Source: Oceanobacillus sp. CFH 90083
GTDB taxonomy: Bacteria; Bacillota; Bacilli; Bacillales; Amphibacillaceae
DNA length: 64,000 bases
Direction: 5' to 3'
Assembly (NCBI RefSeq): GCF_009389585.1
Contig: NZ_VIYG01000014.1
Location: 33,023-97,022, forward strand
Below, piece by piece: positions 9,361 to 18,767 of the stretch (positions are counted from its first letter, which is position 1; each line of letters opens with the position of its first letter). The position numbers and the translations under genes are program-made. A model generated the notes under the pieces. That model was not told where the DNA came from, made no database searches, and saw only the letters and a program-made list of their open reading frames with translations.

Positions 9361-9605
9361 TTTAACACTTCCTTTCTATCTCATGAAAAAACAATAGCAC
9401 TATCATAGTGGAACAGAAGTCTGTTGTCTAGGCATCTGTTTGAAAAAAATAAAGAAATAATTTTCAGATTAATGGAAGCGTCATGCACAGGAAGAATGCT
9501 GGAAATGACGTGTTAAAAAAGTGCAATGGAGCAAATGAGGAGAAGTGGAATGGGGATAATAATGGTATAATAAAAGCATCATGATATTGACAAGGAGGAA
9601 AAATA

Positions 9606-10526
9606 ATGACAGCAGGCTCGAAAAATATCGTACCACATCTTTGGTTTGACAAGGAAGCAAAAGAGGCAGCCGCCTTTTACACGTCTGTTTTTCCAGATTC
9701 ACAGGTAGTCAGTGAAGTGGTTATCAAGGATACACCGTCAGGAGATTGTGATCTGGTTTCCTTTGATTTATGGGGACAACGATTTATGGCGATTAGTGCT
9801 GGACCATATTTTTCATTTAATCCATCGATTTCCTTTATGGTAAACTTTGATCCGTCAAGGGATAAGGATGCTGCTGAACAGCTTGAAGCAGTTTGGGAGA
9901 AGCTGTCTGATGGCGGGATTCCGCTGATGCCGCTTGATTCGTATCCCTTCAGTAAAAAATACGGATGGATTCAGGATAAATACGGCCTTTCCTGGCAGCT
10001 TATCTTAACAAATCCAGAGGGAGAAGAAAGACCGCCAATATTGCCATCCATGATGTTTATAGGTGAAAATGTCGGTAAAGCGGAAGAAGCGGTACAATTT
10101 TATTTGTCTATTTTTAAAAATAGTAAAGAGGGGATATCAGCTAAGTACGCTGCCGGAATGGAGCCTAATCAGGAAGGTACAGTCATGTTTTCTGATTTTA
10201 TGCTTGAAAATGTCTGGTTGACAGCAATGGATAGCGGCTTAGAGCATGGCTTTCAATTTAACGAAGCAGTCTCTCTGTTAGTGAATTGCGATACACAGGA
10301 AGAAATCGATCATTATTTTGAAAAACTGTCAGCAGTACCTGAGGCAGAACAGTGTGGCTGGCTAAAGGACAAGTATGGTGTATCCTGGCAAATTGCGCCA
10401 AGAGAAATGGACGAAATGATGAGCAATAAGTCAACACAGGAACAAATTGACAGAGTGAACAAGGCCATGATGCCGATGAAAAAATTGGATATCGAAACAT
10501 TACGAAAGGCATATGAGGGCAGATAA
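9606..10526 (+). CDS. two-domain PhnB-like VOC (glyoxalase-fold) protein
   Basis: 306 aa made of two tandem PhnB/3-demethylubiquinone-type VOC domains. Each copy begins with a FYxSxFxxS motif (AAAFYTSVFPDSQV near residue 20; AVQFYLSIFKNSKEG near 162) and ends with CGW/YGW..KYG(V/L)SWQ (about 119-128 and 256-263). AAGGAGG lies 9 bases before the ATG. Family members include thiol transferases and uncharacterised proteins; function unknown here. Its stop codon touches the start of the DUF1801 gene, so the two are probably translationally coupled. Confidence 0.85.
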   Translation: MTAGSKNIVPHLWFDKEAKEAAAFYTSVFPDSQVVSEVVIKDTPSGDCDLVSFDLWGQRFMAISAGPYFSFNPSISFMVNFDPSRDKDAAEQLEAVWEKLSDGGIPLMPLDSYPFSKKYGWIQDKYGLSWQLILTNPEGEERPPILPSMMFIGENVGKAEEAVQFYLSIFKNSKEGISAKYAAGMEPNQEGTVMFSDFMLENVWLTAMDSGLEHGFQFNEAVSLLVNCDTQEEIDHYFEKLSAVPEAEQCGWLKDKYGVSWQIAPREMDEMMSNKSTQEQIDRVNKAMMPMKKLDIETLRKAYEGR

Positions 10527-10949
10527 ATGTATGAATTAAAAACAAAAGAAACAGATAATAGTGTGATGGAATTTATTGAGCAGGTTGAGCAGCCGAAGAA
10601 GCGGGAGGATGCCTATCGTCTGCTGGATATATTTACGGAAACAACGGGTTTTGAGGCAGCCATGTGGGGACCGAGTATTATCGGCTTCGGGAAGTACCAT
10701 TATAAATATGATTCGGGGCATGAGGGAGATGCACCATTAGTTGGCTTCTCCCCGCGTAAAGCAAAAATAAGCCTTTACTTTGCGACAGGAGATACAGAGC
10801 GTGAACACTTACTCCCGAAATTTGGCAAACATACAGCAGGTAAGGCCTGTGTATATATTAATAAAGTAGCAGATATTGATGAAGAAGTATTAAAAGAATT
10901 AATTAAGCAGTCTGTACGGTTTTTGCAGGAGAAATACCCGGAAAAGTAG
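10527..10949 (+). CDS. DUF1801 domain protein
   Basis: 140 aa, starting on the base after the previous stop. The core FETTGFEAAMWGPSIIGFG-type region (about residues 36-55), followed by GFSPRKAKISLYF (about 72-84) and the TAGKACVYINKVADID block, is the DUF1801/YdhG pattern. No enzymatic function is established for the family. No separate binding site is evident, consistent with coupling to the VOC gene. A GNAT gene follows at once, forming a three-gene operon. Confidence 0.85.
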   Translation: MYELKTKETDNSVMEFIEQVEQPKKREDAYRLLDIFTETTGFEAAMWGPSIIGFGKYHYKYDSGHEGDAPLVGFSPRKAKISLYFATGDTEREHLLPKFGKHTAGKACVYINKVADIDEEVLKELIKQSVRFLQEKYPEK

Positions 10950-10956
10950 GAGAATC

Positions 10957-11448
10957 ATGATGTTTACAATCAGAAAGATAGTGGACGACCAGAAAGATTT
11001 AGATTTCTTAACGGATATGTTATACGAATCCATATATATTCCATCGGATAAGCCGCCCAAAGAAAAACTGCTTCATGCAGCGCATTTGCGCAAATATCAT
11101 CAGCATTGGGGGAGAACGGGAGATACAGCACTTATTGCGGTAAATCCACAGAATCAAGCTGTTGGAGCGGTGTGGTATCGCTTGTTTAGTGAAAGGGAAA
11201 AAGGATATGGCTTTGTCAGTCCTGATATTCCTGAGCTTGGTATAGCAATTGTGGAAAGTGAAAGAGGCAAAGGATTGGGGAAACAGTTGCTGATAGAGAT
11301 CATAAAAGAAGCAAACAAGGCAGGATACATTGGGCTGTCTCTCAGTGTAGATTTAAAAAATATTGGTGCAATCAGCCTGTATCATCAGTTAGGATTTGAA
11401 GATGTGGAAACAGCAGGAACGTCGAAAACGATGCTATATTCATTTTAG
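10957..11448 (+). CDS. GNAT family N-acetyltransferase
   Basis: 163 aa single-domain acetyltransferase. The acetyl-CoA binding motif is IAIVESERGKGLGKQLL (about residues 89-105), and the C-terminal NIGAISLYHQLGFE block is typical. Two ATGs are adjacent (10957 and 10960); AGGAG at 10949-10953 is better spaced for the second. Third gene of the VOC-DUF1801-GNAT operon. Acceptor unknown. Confidence 0.85.
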   Translation: MMFTIRKIVDDQKDLDFLTDMLYESIYIPSDKPPKEKLLHAAHLRKYHQHWGRTGDTALIAVNPQNQAVGAVWYRLFSEREKGYGFVSPDIPELGIAIVESERGKGLGKQLLIEIIKEANKAGYIGLSLSVDLKNIGAISLYHQLGFEDVETAGTSKTMLYSF

Positions 11449-11460
11449 TTATAATAAATA

Positions 11461-11502
11461 GCCGTGTGAGAATTCATAATCATTTTTCACGCGGCTTTTT
11501 TT
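11461..11502 (+). terminator. rho-independent terminator
   Basis: GCCGTGTGA (11461-11469) pairs with TCACGCGGC (11487-11495) with one G-U pair, followed by seven T. It ends the VOC-DUF1801-GNAT operon. Confidence 0.85.
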
Positions 11503-11592
11503 ATTTTGATTCTTGGATAATAAAACATACATAATCAATAGTAATATAGTAATATTTCATCTTATTGTGTCTAAATGCATCAGGATTATACG

Positions 11593-11739
11593 ATGAGCTT
11601 TGAAGATTTCCAAGTAACTTTCCTTGATAGACTCACTATTATTAACAGGGAACATTATTTTAATAATTCCATAAATACTTATAAAGAAGGCTTAACAAGT
11701 TTAAGTAAACAGACGATAAATAAAGTATCAATAACATAA
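11593..11739 (+). CDS. possible small protein of 48 aa
   Basis: A short frame starting MSFEDFQVTFLDR and ending SKQTINKVSIT just before the next gene's strong ribosome binding site. Its residue composition looks protein-like, with no low-complexity run, but the upstream binding site is weak (CAGG at most). It could be a genuine small peptide of the 11593-12706 group, the end of a decayed gene, or chance. Not recognised. Confidence 0.25.
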   Translation: MSFEDFQVTFLDRLTIINREHYFNNSINTYKEGLTSLSKQTINKVSIT

Positions 11740-11762
11740 TTCTGAAAGGGAGGAGGATACAA

Positions 11763-12227
11763 ATGAATTTTTCATCAATTGGTAATCTGCATCAATCAGT
11801 AAAAATAGCACAGATGAAAGAGCTTGTTGATTCACAAAGCTCACCTCGTTATCCTGGAACGTATGATAATGATCCAATGAATATTACGAATCGAACAGAT
11901 TGGAAAAAGATTGTACCTGTTCCGGATAAAGTAAAGCAAGATTTGATTAATGCCGTAAAAGAAACAATGGAGCAGAACGGGGGGATGAGACATGCAAATG
12001 AGGAAAAGGATCCGATCCATAGAATCAAACAAACGTATTTGAATTCATTACCAAAATCGGAACGCCTTTCAGCTAGTTGGACACTCACTGAAATTTATAG
12101 AAACGAGGCACAGCGTCTTGTAGATTTCGTTAGAGTAAAAGACCCCTCATGGGATTGGGGAAAGCCCGTCAAAACTGAAATTTTAGAAGAAGTTTATAAA
12201 AGTCCAAATGTAGATATCAAAGTGTGA
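11763..12227 (+). CDS. hypothetical protein, 154 aa
   Basis: A soluble, hydrophilic protein with a strong GGGAGGAGG binding site. No signal peptide or membrane span. It contains RYPGTYDNDPMN, a KQDLINAVKETMEQ helix and a conserved-looking C-terminal segment RVKDPSWDWGKPVKTEILEE. I do not recognise the family. It lies directly before a secreted protein, and their ends nearly meet (12227 and a start at 12245), so they are probably cotranscribed. No function is proposed. Confidence 0.7.
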   Translation: MNFSSIGNLHQSVKIAQMKELVDSQSSPRYPGTYDNDPMNITNRTDWKKIVPVPDKVKQDLINAVKETMEQNGGMRHANEEKDPIHRIKQTYLNSLPKSERLSASWTLTEIYRNEAQRLVDFVRVKDPSWDWGKPVKTEILEEVYKSPNVDIKV

Positions 12228-12244
12228 ATTTAGGAGGGGAGTAT

Positions 12245-12706
12245 ATGTATAAACGAATTTATTCTTTTATTGTAGCAATTGTCATGATGTTTACTTTATC
12301 TGTCTCTGTCTCTGTTTCTGCTGAGGATACAACGTTTATGTCTGATGATACAATCAGTATATTCGCTACGAATTATTTTTCAGGTAGTACAGGTACGATG
12401 AATTCCCTCTATGGAAATGAATCTACCCTTTTTAATATTTCTTCAGGGACAACACCTTCTTTGGCAAAGGTAAGCGGCGTGACATTAAATGTCAATGTAA
12501 GTAGCGGTAGTGCACCATTTTATTTGAATGTAAAACATCCTGATGGCAGTGTAGTGCAGCACTATATTACGGGTACTGGTAATAAGTCAGTAACATTTGA
12601 CCAATTCAACCATACTGATCCATATGGTACTTGGAAAGTGTCAATTACTACAACTGGAATAGTATCAACTGCAACAGCTCGTATGACTGTTAATTACACA
12701 TACTGA
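12245..12706 (+). CDS. secreted hypothetical protein, 153 aa
   Basis: Starts with a clear signal peptide: MYKRIYSF, a hydrophobic core, and a likely cleavage site SVSVSA-ED near residue 26. The mature part is about 125 residues, rich in Ser, Thr, Gly and Asn, with alternating hydrophobic residues that suggest a beta-sandwich, ending in TARMTVNYTY. AGGAGGGGA lies at 12232-12240; a start 21 bases upstream has no such site. Not recognised; probably an exported small beta-rich protein. Follows the 154-aa unknown gene in the same direction. Confidence 0.72.
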   Translation: MYKRIYSFIVAIVMMFTLSVSVSVSAEDTTFMSDDTISIFATNYFSGSTGTMNSLYGNESTLFNISSGTTPSLAKVSGVTLNVNVSSGSAPFYLNVKHPDGSVVQHYITGTGNKSVTFDQFNHTDPYGTWKVSITTTGIVSTATARMTVNYTY

Positions 12707-12719
12707 GTGATTTATCGTA

Positions 12720-12920
12720 GTAGTATAACAGGCTGTAAGGCTCCACTTCAAGAATGGAGGGAACTCGAAAATTCTAAAGGGTAGCCAGTAACAACCCGAT
12801 TCGTTTGAATCTATAGAATGTAGGACACAAAGGCGGTGCGACAACTCTTTTCGATGGGGGGAGTAGTCGTAAACCTAGGACGTTGCGAACTTTAACGGCT
12901 CTGTTCAAAGATAAGAAGAG
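12720..12920 (+). repeat. degenerate copy of dispersed repeat family 1
   Basis: Non-coding stretch with the modules TTTCGATGGGGGGAGTAGTC (near 12858) and AGGACGTTGCGAACTTTAAC (near 12878), closely matching the 51695-52030 element, and CTGTTCAAAG at 12902. The left part has a CTCCA/TGGAG hairpin near 12740. No terminal repeat survives on the left, so it is probably an old or partial copy. Confidence 0.5.
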
Positions 12921-12952
12921 CTATAGCTATAGTTATGGAATTCAGTGCATAA

Positions 12953-13003
12953 AATAACATGACGGTTACTTCAGTGTATAGAGTAACCGTCATGTTATTT
13001 TGC
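12953..13003. terminator. long perfect hairpin, probable terminator
   Basis: A perfect 19-bp inverted repeat (12953-12971 with 12985-13003) with a 13-base loop. It starts AAAA and ends TTTT, so it could terminate transcription from either side. It lies downstream of the secreted-protein gene, beyond a repeat copy. Confidence 0.7.
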
Positions 13004-13267
13004 TAAATAAGAAAATTGAAAACTTTCAAAATTGCATAAGTGCAACCACTTTTTACCAGGCTGAGCAATCGCAGACTGACGAGGGATCTGTTAAGTCACT
13101 TTGTGTTTTTCCGTTCAATTTGTGCGGCATGGCATAGAGACAAACACCATATGTTACAGTGATAGCAAACATAATTCTTTACTTTTTAAAATATGAAATC
13201 CAATCATTATACATACTGCCGGGTTTTGCTATAAAATAGATAATAAAGCTATCATAGAAAGGAATGT
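13004..13267. other. intergenic, no gene seen
   Basis: No convincing frame or RNA structure. GAGCAATCGCAGACTGACGA near 13063 faintly resembles the internal module of repeat family 1. The end of the stretch should hold the promoter of the M20 gene, but no consensus -35/-10 pair stands out. Confidence 0.4.
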
Positions 13268-14719
13268 ATGGTAACGATGAGTGAAAATGTTGTTAAAGAA
13301 ATAGAGAAAATTATCGAACAGAAGCGGGAAGCTTTCTTTAAAATTAGTGACCAAATTTGGGAAATGCCTGAAATCCGTTATGAAGAAGAAGAATCTTTCC
13401 AATGCTCTGCTGATTTTATGGAGGAGCAGGGCTTCCAGGTAGAACGCGGAGTAGCAAATATTCCTACAGCATTCACGGCAAGCTTTGGAAGCAGTGGTCC
13501 TGTCATTGCAATTTTAGGAGAATATGATGCTTTACCGGATTTAAGCCAAAAAGCCGGAGTGACGGAATACGATCCGGTGGAAGCCTACGGTCCCGGGCAT
13601 GGCTGCGGTCATAATCTGCTGGGAGTAGGCTCGATGTCTGCAGCTGTTGCTGTAAAAGAATACTTAGAGAAAAATCATTTGGAAGGAACGATCCGTTATT
13701 ATGGCTGCCCGGCAGAGGAAAGCGGCTATGCGAAGACATATATGGTGAAAGCAGGATTGTTTGACGATGTGGCTGCATCCTTTTCGTGGCATCCGCATTA
13801 CACGAACAGCCTGTTTCACGGACCAGCCTTGGCGGTGATTCATTCTACTTTTACCTTTAAAGGGATAAGCTCGCATGCAGCAGCCTCGCCGGAATTGGGA
13901 CGAAGTGCATTAGATGCTGTGGAATTAATGAATATCGGTGCCAACTATATGCGGGAGCACATGATTGACGAAGCACGTGTTCATTATGCCATCACAAACT
14001 CTGGAGGAATGTCTCCAAACGTTGTCCAAAAAGAAGCAGAGGTCTCTTATTTTGTTCGTGCTCCCCATGCAGATCAGGCTCGTGCTTTGTTTAAACGACT
14101 GACAAAAATTGCGGAAGGTGCTGCCTTAATGACGGAAACTCAGGTGGAGTATCGGATTGAAGGCGTGTGCTCTAACCTGGTTCAAAATGCTACATTAGAT
14201 AAATTGCTTCATAAAAATATGAAAGCTTTGGAACGTCCGCATTTCACAGAAGAAGAGCTGGAATTAAGCAGGAAATACTTTAACACCCTTAATGAAGATG
14301 ATAAAGCTTTTGCTGCATCGCTGGTCGGTAAGGAAAAGGCGAAGGAGCTTGCCGATCGTCCTCTGGTTTATGAAGTGGATGACTATCGCGAGGCACCGGA
14401 ATATGTCAAGGGCTCAGGCTCTACTGATGTAGGGGCTGTCAGCTGGGTAACACCTACTGCACAGCTGATGGCAGCAACCTGGACTTTCGGTACCCCATTC
14501 CATACGTGGCAGGTGGTATCTCAAGGGAAAACGTCCTATGCCAAAAAAGGCATGCTGTATGCAGGAAAAGCGATTGCCTCAACGATTATTGATGTTTTAC
14601 AAAATCCAGAGGTGCTGGCGGATGCTGCCAAAGAACTTCGTGATCGTGAAGCAGGACCGGACAACTATGATTCGCTACTTCCTGAGGATCAAGATATACC
14701 CTATTTGTTGAAAAAATAA
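13268..14719 (+). CDS. M20 family amidohydrolase, AbgB-like
   Basis: 483 aa, the length of p-aminobenzoyl-glutamate hydrolase subunit B-type M20 enzymes. Metal-site elements visible are GEYDALPDLSQKAG (about residues 84-97), GHGCGHNLLGVGS (about 112-124) and CPAEESGYAKTYM (about 147-159). The dimerisation domain lies about 195-310. It would hydrolyse an amide bond of an aminoacylated small molecule in the cytosol; the substrate is not determinable. AAAGGA lies 5 bases ahead of ATG 13268; a second ATG at 13277 is possible. It stands alone, between long spacers and a strong terminator. Confidence 0.88.
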   Translation: MVTMSENVVKEIEKIIEQKREAFFKISDQIWEMPEIRYEEEESFQCSADFMEEQGFQVERGVANIPTAFTASFGSSGPVIAILGEYDALPDLSQKAGVTEYDPVEAYGPGHGCGHNLLGVGSMSAAVAVKEYLEKNHLEGTIRYYGCPAEESGYAKTYMVKAGLFDDVAASFSWHPHYTNSLFHGPALAVIHSTFTFKGISSHAAASPELGRSALDAVELMNIGANYMREHMIDEARVHYAITNSGGMSPNVVQKEAEVSYFVRAPHADQARALFKRLTKIAEGAALMTETQVEYRIEGVCSNLVQNATLDKLLHKNMKALERPHFTEEELELSRKYFNTLNEDDKAFAASLVGKEKAKELADRPLVYEVDDYREAPEYVKGSGSTDVGAVSWVTPTAQLMAATWTFGTPFHTWQVVSQGKTSYAKKGMLYAGKAIASTIIDVLQNPEVLADAAKELRDREAGPDNYDSLLPEDQDIPYLLKK

Positions 14720-14754
14720 AGCTGCTGTGAAAATGTTCGCAGATGACTGATAAA

Positions 14755-14811
14755 AACGCAAAAACACTCTTTATGTCGATCAATAAACGACGCAAAGAGT
14801 GTTTTTGCGTT
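14755..14811 (+). terminator. rho-independent terminator
   Basis: Perfect 18-bp stem (14755-14772 with 14794-14811), one of the strongest in the window, downstream of the M20 gene. The T-rich arm GTTTTTGCGTT may serve as the slippery tract. Confidence 0.85.
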
Positions 14812-14927
14812 GTATCCGGCAAGTATAAATATTTTATTTTGAGGAAACGTAAATAAGGACTTTACAGGCTTGTTTATGATTAGAGTATCACAGAAATACA
14901 AGCAGGGCTGGGGAGGAGGTAAATCTT

Positions 14928-16472
14928 ATGCGTCAATCCATATTTACAAAATTAAAGCAGCAGGAGGGAAAGGAAACAGAGAAACAATTAGGTACGAATT
15001 CAGTCGAAGCAAAAGTGAAATCGGCACTTTCAGATAAAGTCAGTGACAATTTAAATACGTTGAAAAAAGCGATTGGTGATCCAGAGGATTTAAATCTCCG
15101 CTATATCACCATTGGAAAATTTCAAAAAAAATGCGGGATTGCTTATTTATCCGGAATAACGGACACAAATATGATTAACCAGGAAATTATCCAGACATTG
15201 CAGCAAAACCTGCAAGAGGTAGATGGAAGTCCTTTAGAAAATATAAAGCTGGAAATGATTGCTGTCTCCTCAGTGACAGAGTTGGATGATATGAAAAAAA
15301 TCATTGATTTTGTATTGGATGGGCAGACCGTTTTCTTTTTGGAAGAAGAAGAGCAGGCATTAATCATTGGTACAGCTGGCGGAGATAAGCGTGCTATTGA
15401 GAACCCGCAGTCAGAAAATCTGATACAAGGTCCCCGGGAAGGATTTGTGGAAAGTTTAGAAGTAAATTTAGCCCTGGTCCGCCGTAATATCCGTGATCCC
15501 AGCCTGCGCTTTAAAACATATGAGGTTGGAACAAGGTCGAAGCAAAAGCTTGTCCTTTGCTATGTTGAAGATGTTATTAATCCCAAAATTCTGGAGGAAG
15601 TCATCTATCGTCTCGAATCGATTGAACTGGAATATATTACAGATGTTTCTCAAATTGAACAATGGATTGAGGATAGTTCTCTTTCTCCGTTCCCGCAGAT
15701 GCTGAGTACGGAAAGACCTGATAAGGTGGCATTTGAAGTTTTACACGGCCGTTTTGCTATTTTTGTGGACGGAACACCGTTTACAGCATTAGGGCCGGTG
15801 GTTCTCAGTGATATTAACAAATCAATGGAAGACTATAATCAGAGGTGGATTACCGCTTCTTTATTACGGATTCTTAGAGTTATAGCAAGCTTGATTGCAT
15901 TATTCCTGCCGGGAATCTATATTGCCATGGTTTTATTTCATCCGGGTATGCTGCCGACCACACTGGTATTTTCCATTGCAGCAAGCCGTGAAGGGATGCC
16001 TTTTTCAGCCATAGCAGAGATCTTGTTAATGGCGGCGACCTTTGAAATGCTGCAGGAGGCTGCTATCCGGCTGCCGCGGATTATCGGACAAACCATTGGT
16101 ATTGTTGGCGGTATTGTTATTGGAGAAGCTGCGGTAAGTGCCGGCATAGCAAGTCCAATTATTGTCATTATTACAGCATTAACTGCCATTGCCAGCTTTT
16201 GCTCACCTTATTATAGTGTGGCTATCAGCTTTCGTGCTGTCCGTTTTGGAATCATGCTTGTCTCTGCGTTTTTGGGGTTATTTGGGCTAATCCTTGCTTT
16301 TCTTGTTCTGGTTATCCATGTAACGAATTTAAAAAGCTTTGGCGTTCCATACAGTTTTACTGTTTTACCAACTGTCAAGCACGAGCTTATGGATAACATT
16401 ATCAGGGGGCCAATAACGAAAGTAGAGGAACAGTATATCTTTTTGCAGAATCAGTTAAAGAAATCCAAATGA
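14928..16472 (+). CDS. gerA: spore germination protein, GerA (GerAA) family
   Basis: 514 aa membrane subunit of a Ger-type nutrient germinant receptor. A soluble N-terminal domain (about residues 1-300) is followed by five or six predicted membrane spans. The family signatures RNIRDPSLRFKTYEVGTRSK (about 186-205) and PFPQMLSTERPDKVAFEVLHGR (around 245-270) are seen. Good GGAGGAGGT binding site. First gene of the operon; its product would sit in the spore inner membrane with the GerB and GerC subunits. Such operons are normally expressed in the forespore under SigG; I did not confirm a SigG promoter. Confidence 0.95.
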   Translation: MRQSIFTKLKQQEGKETEKQLGTNSVEAKVKSALSDKVSDNLNTLKKAIGDPEDLNLRYITIGKFQKKCGIAYLSGITDTNMINQEIIQTLQQNLQEVDGSPLENIKLEMIAVSSVTELDDMKKIIDFVLDGQTVFFLEEEEQALIIGTAGGDKRAIENPQSENLIQGPREGFVESLEVNLALVRRNIRDPSLRFKTYEVGTRSKQKLVLCYVEDVINPKILEEVIYRLESIELEYITDVSQIEQWIEDSSLSPFPQMLSTERPDKVAFEVLHGRFAIFVDGTPFTALGPVVLSDINKSMEDYNQRWITASLLRILRVIASLIALFLPGIYIAMVLFHPGMLPTTLVFSIAASREGMPFSAIAEILLMAATFEMLQEAAIRLPRIIGQTIGIVGGIVIGEAAVSAGIASPIIVIITALTAIASFCSPYYSVAISFRAVRFGIMLVSAFLGLFGLILAFLVLVIHVTNLKSFGVPYSFTVLPTVKHELMDNIIRGPITKVEEQYIFLQNQLKKSK

Positions 16473-16490
16473 AAAAGGACTGAAAGATAG

Positions 16491-17603
16491 ATGCGAACAG
16501 TAAGGTATGCAGATGATAAAATATCGAACTTTACCATATTAGTAATTGTTCCCAGCATCGTCATTGCTGTGGGGATATTGACTTATCCGCGTACACTAGC
16601 TGAACAGACCGAGGGAGCTGATGGCTGGGTTACCTTATTAATCGGAGGGGCAGTTTGTGCATTAACTGCATTTCTTATTACTAAAATTGCCTCTTTGTTT
16701 CCTGGACAGTCTTTTTATACGTATACATCTGCCATGCTGACAAAGCCGGTTGCTTTCCTTTCAAGTATCTTATTTTTCTTATTGGCAGTTACCATTGTCA
16801 GTTATGAAACTGCATTTATTGCAAATATATCGCATCACTATTTATTTGAAAAAACCCCGACAGAAGCAATTAACCTGGCCTTTCTGCTGGTGGTTCTATA
16901 TGCTGTCGTCGGGGAACGTGTAGCCATTTTCCGGATGGGATTTGGAATTATGATCTTAACAGCTGTTGCGACAGTTATCCTGGTTGTTACTGCACTTCCA
17001 GCAGCTGACTGGAATCGGATGCTTCCTGTATTGACCACCGATGTTAAATCTTATTTAGGTGAATTACCAGATAGTATTCTGTCTTATTCTGGTGTTTTTA
17101 TCTTATTTTTTTATATGAAATTGACACGGACTCCGGAAAAAAGCGTCAAGTCTGCAGTGATTGGGGCGGCAGGTGTCACCGTATTTTATATAACCGTTTA
17201 TCTGATGTGTATTGCGGTGCTTGGAAATGTATCCACTGCTAATACGGTTTATCCATTAGTTGAGTTGGCAAACACCGTACGGACAGTAGGCTTTTTAGAC
17301 AGAATTGAATCTTTATATTTTATTATTTGGATAACCACTGTATTTATGACAACAGCTCTGGCTTTTGATATCAGTGTACTAATCATTACAGATATTTTTC
17401 CAAAAGCAAATAAAACCTTTGTCGCTTTTAGTCTATTGCCGGTTATGTATTTGATTTCCCTTCTCCCGACAGATCATTTTCAAATAGCCAAATTAGGTAC
17501 AATCATCGGTTATACAGCAAAGGGCTTAACCATAGCAGTTTTGGCCGGCTTATGGCTGATGTATGGAATAAAGGGCAGAAAAAGAAAGGGAGAGAGGTCA
17601 TGA
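16491..17603 (+). CDS. gerB: spore germination protein, GerB (GerAB) family permease
   Basis: 370 aa integral membrane protein with ten predicted spans, of the APC-superfamily GerB group that binds the germinant. The N-terminal ILTYPRTLAEQTEGADGWVT (about residues 26-45) is the typical unwound-helix region. It begins 18 bases after the GerA gene and overlaps the GerC gene by ATGA, so GerB and GerC translation is likely coupled. The germinant cannot be read from the sequence. Confidence 0.95.
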   Translation: MRTVRYADDKISNFTILVIVPSIVIAVGILTYPRTLAEQTEGADGWVTLLIGGAVCALTAFLITKIASLFPGQSFYTYTSAMLTKPVAFLSSILFFLLAVTIVSYETAFIANISHHYLFEKTPTEAINLAFLLVVLYAVVGERVAIFRMGFGIMILTAVATVILVVTALPAADWNRMLPVLTTDVKSYLGELPDSILSYSGVFILFFYMKLTRTPEKSVKSAVIGAAGVTVFYITVYLMCIAVLGNVSTANTVYPLVELANTVRTVGFLDRIESLYFIIWITTVFMTTALAFDISVLIITDIFPKANKTFVAFSLLPVMYLISLLPTDHFQIAKLGTIIGYTAKGLTIAVLAGLWLMYGIKGRKRKGERS

Positions 17604-18748
17604 GATATCTTTTTTTCTTATTTTACTTACCAATCCTGCTTTTACTGGCAGGCTGCTGGGACAGTTTAGAAATAGAAAATCGGGCTTTTGTTTCTGGGGT
17701 TGCCATTGACCCGGGGGAGAATAATGAAGATAAGAACCTGAAAATGATGACACAAATTGTTATTCCTAATGGACTCGTTTCTCTTCCTAATAATGGTAAC
17801 GGGGGAGGTAAAAGCTACCGGAATCTTTCAGATACAGGAAAAACCATATTTGAAGTAAAGTCAGCAATTGAAGAAAAAGAAGATGGGAATTTGGATAACA
17901 GCCATATTGAATTGGTCATTATCTCGGATGAGCTTGTAAAAAGTGAATATAAATTATCAGATATTCTGGACGTCTTTATGCGGGAAAGCAGAATGAACAG
18001 AGACATTATTTTAGCAATAGCAGATGGAAGTGCAGAGGATTTGTTGAATATCGACCCGGAAAATGTAAAGCTTCCTTCTCAATATATGACAGAATTAATT
18101 ATTTCGAATTACAATCTGGCAAATAGAGATCCAAGACGGGCAGGAGATATGCAGTATTACTTTATAGAGAATAGAAGCTTTTATCTGCCGTATTTGGTCA
18201 GCATAGACGCATCAAACGGAGTTGAATTAGAAGGTGCAGCTGTGTTTAAAGGAGAGAATGGAAAAATGGTCGGCACATTGACAGAAGAGGAAGTATCAGG
18301 TCTGCTATTAACACACCGCGATTATACAGAGACCTTGATTGTGGATCATAACGGACAAAAGGCATCATTTACAGTACCTGATGGACGAACTGAAATAAAA
18401 TTAATTAACCGTGACCCGGAAAATCTTCATTTTCAATTTGATGTCTTTTTAACTGGAGAGCTTGTGGAAGCTTTTCAAGGAATGGATTTTATTAAGGAAG
18501 AGAATATGGAGGAATTGAAGAAAAAATTAAGGCTGGAAGCAGAAAAAGTCATGATGAAAACAATCCGGAAGCTGCGGGATGAATATCGTGTAGATATCTT
18601 AGAATTGCATGAGTTTTTATTTAGAAAGCATCCGGAAATTTGGAAGCAGGTAGAAAACGACTGGGACAGCGGAAAAAATTATTTTTCCAATGTGGATATT
18701 ACGTTAAATGTTGATGTAACAATTCGCGAACCTGGCAATACGAATTGA
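17600..18748 (+). CDS. gerC: spore germination lipoprotein, GerC (GerAC) family
   Basis: 382 aa lipoprotein subunit. The start is ATG 17600, overlapping the GerB stop, with GAGAGAGG upstream; a 16-codon longer frame is not needed. The N-terminus is a lipoprotein signal peptide with lipobox LLAGC (Cys about residue 18), followed by the family hallmark WDSLEIENRAFVSGVAID. The rest is a soluble three-domain region anchored outside the spore inner membrane. It is the third receptor subunit. Confidence 0.94.
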   Translation: MRYLFFLFYLPILLLLAGCWDSLEIENRAFVSGVAIDPGENNEDKNLKMMTQIVIPNGLVSLPNNGNGGGKSYRNLSDTGKTIFEVKSAIEEKEDGNLDNSHIELVIISDELVKSEYKLSDILDVFMRESRMNRDIILAIADGSAEDLLNIDPENVKLPSQYMTELIISNYNLANRDPRRAGDMQYYFIENRSFYLPYLVSIDASNGVELEGAAVFKGENGKMVGTLTEEEVSGLLLTHRDYTETLIVDHNGQKASFTVPDGRTEIKLINRDPENLHFQFDVFLTGELVEAFQGMDFIKEENMEELKKKLRLEAEKVMMKTIRKLRDEYRVDILELHEFLFRKHPEIWKQVENDWDSGKNYFSNVDITLNVDVTIREPGNTN

Positions 18749-18767
18749 TATAGAGCGGGTGAAGAAC

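Noticed and set aside
14881..14927. SigG promoter before the germination operon
   Set aside because: Expected from biology, but no convincing -35/-10 pair could be identified by eye.
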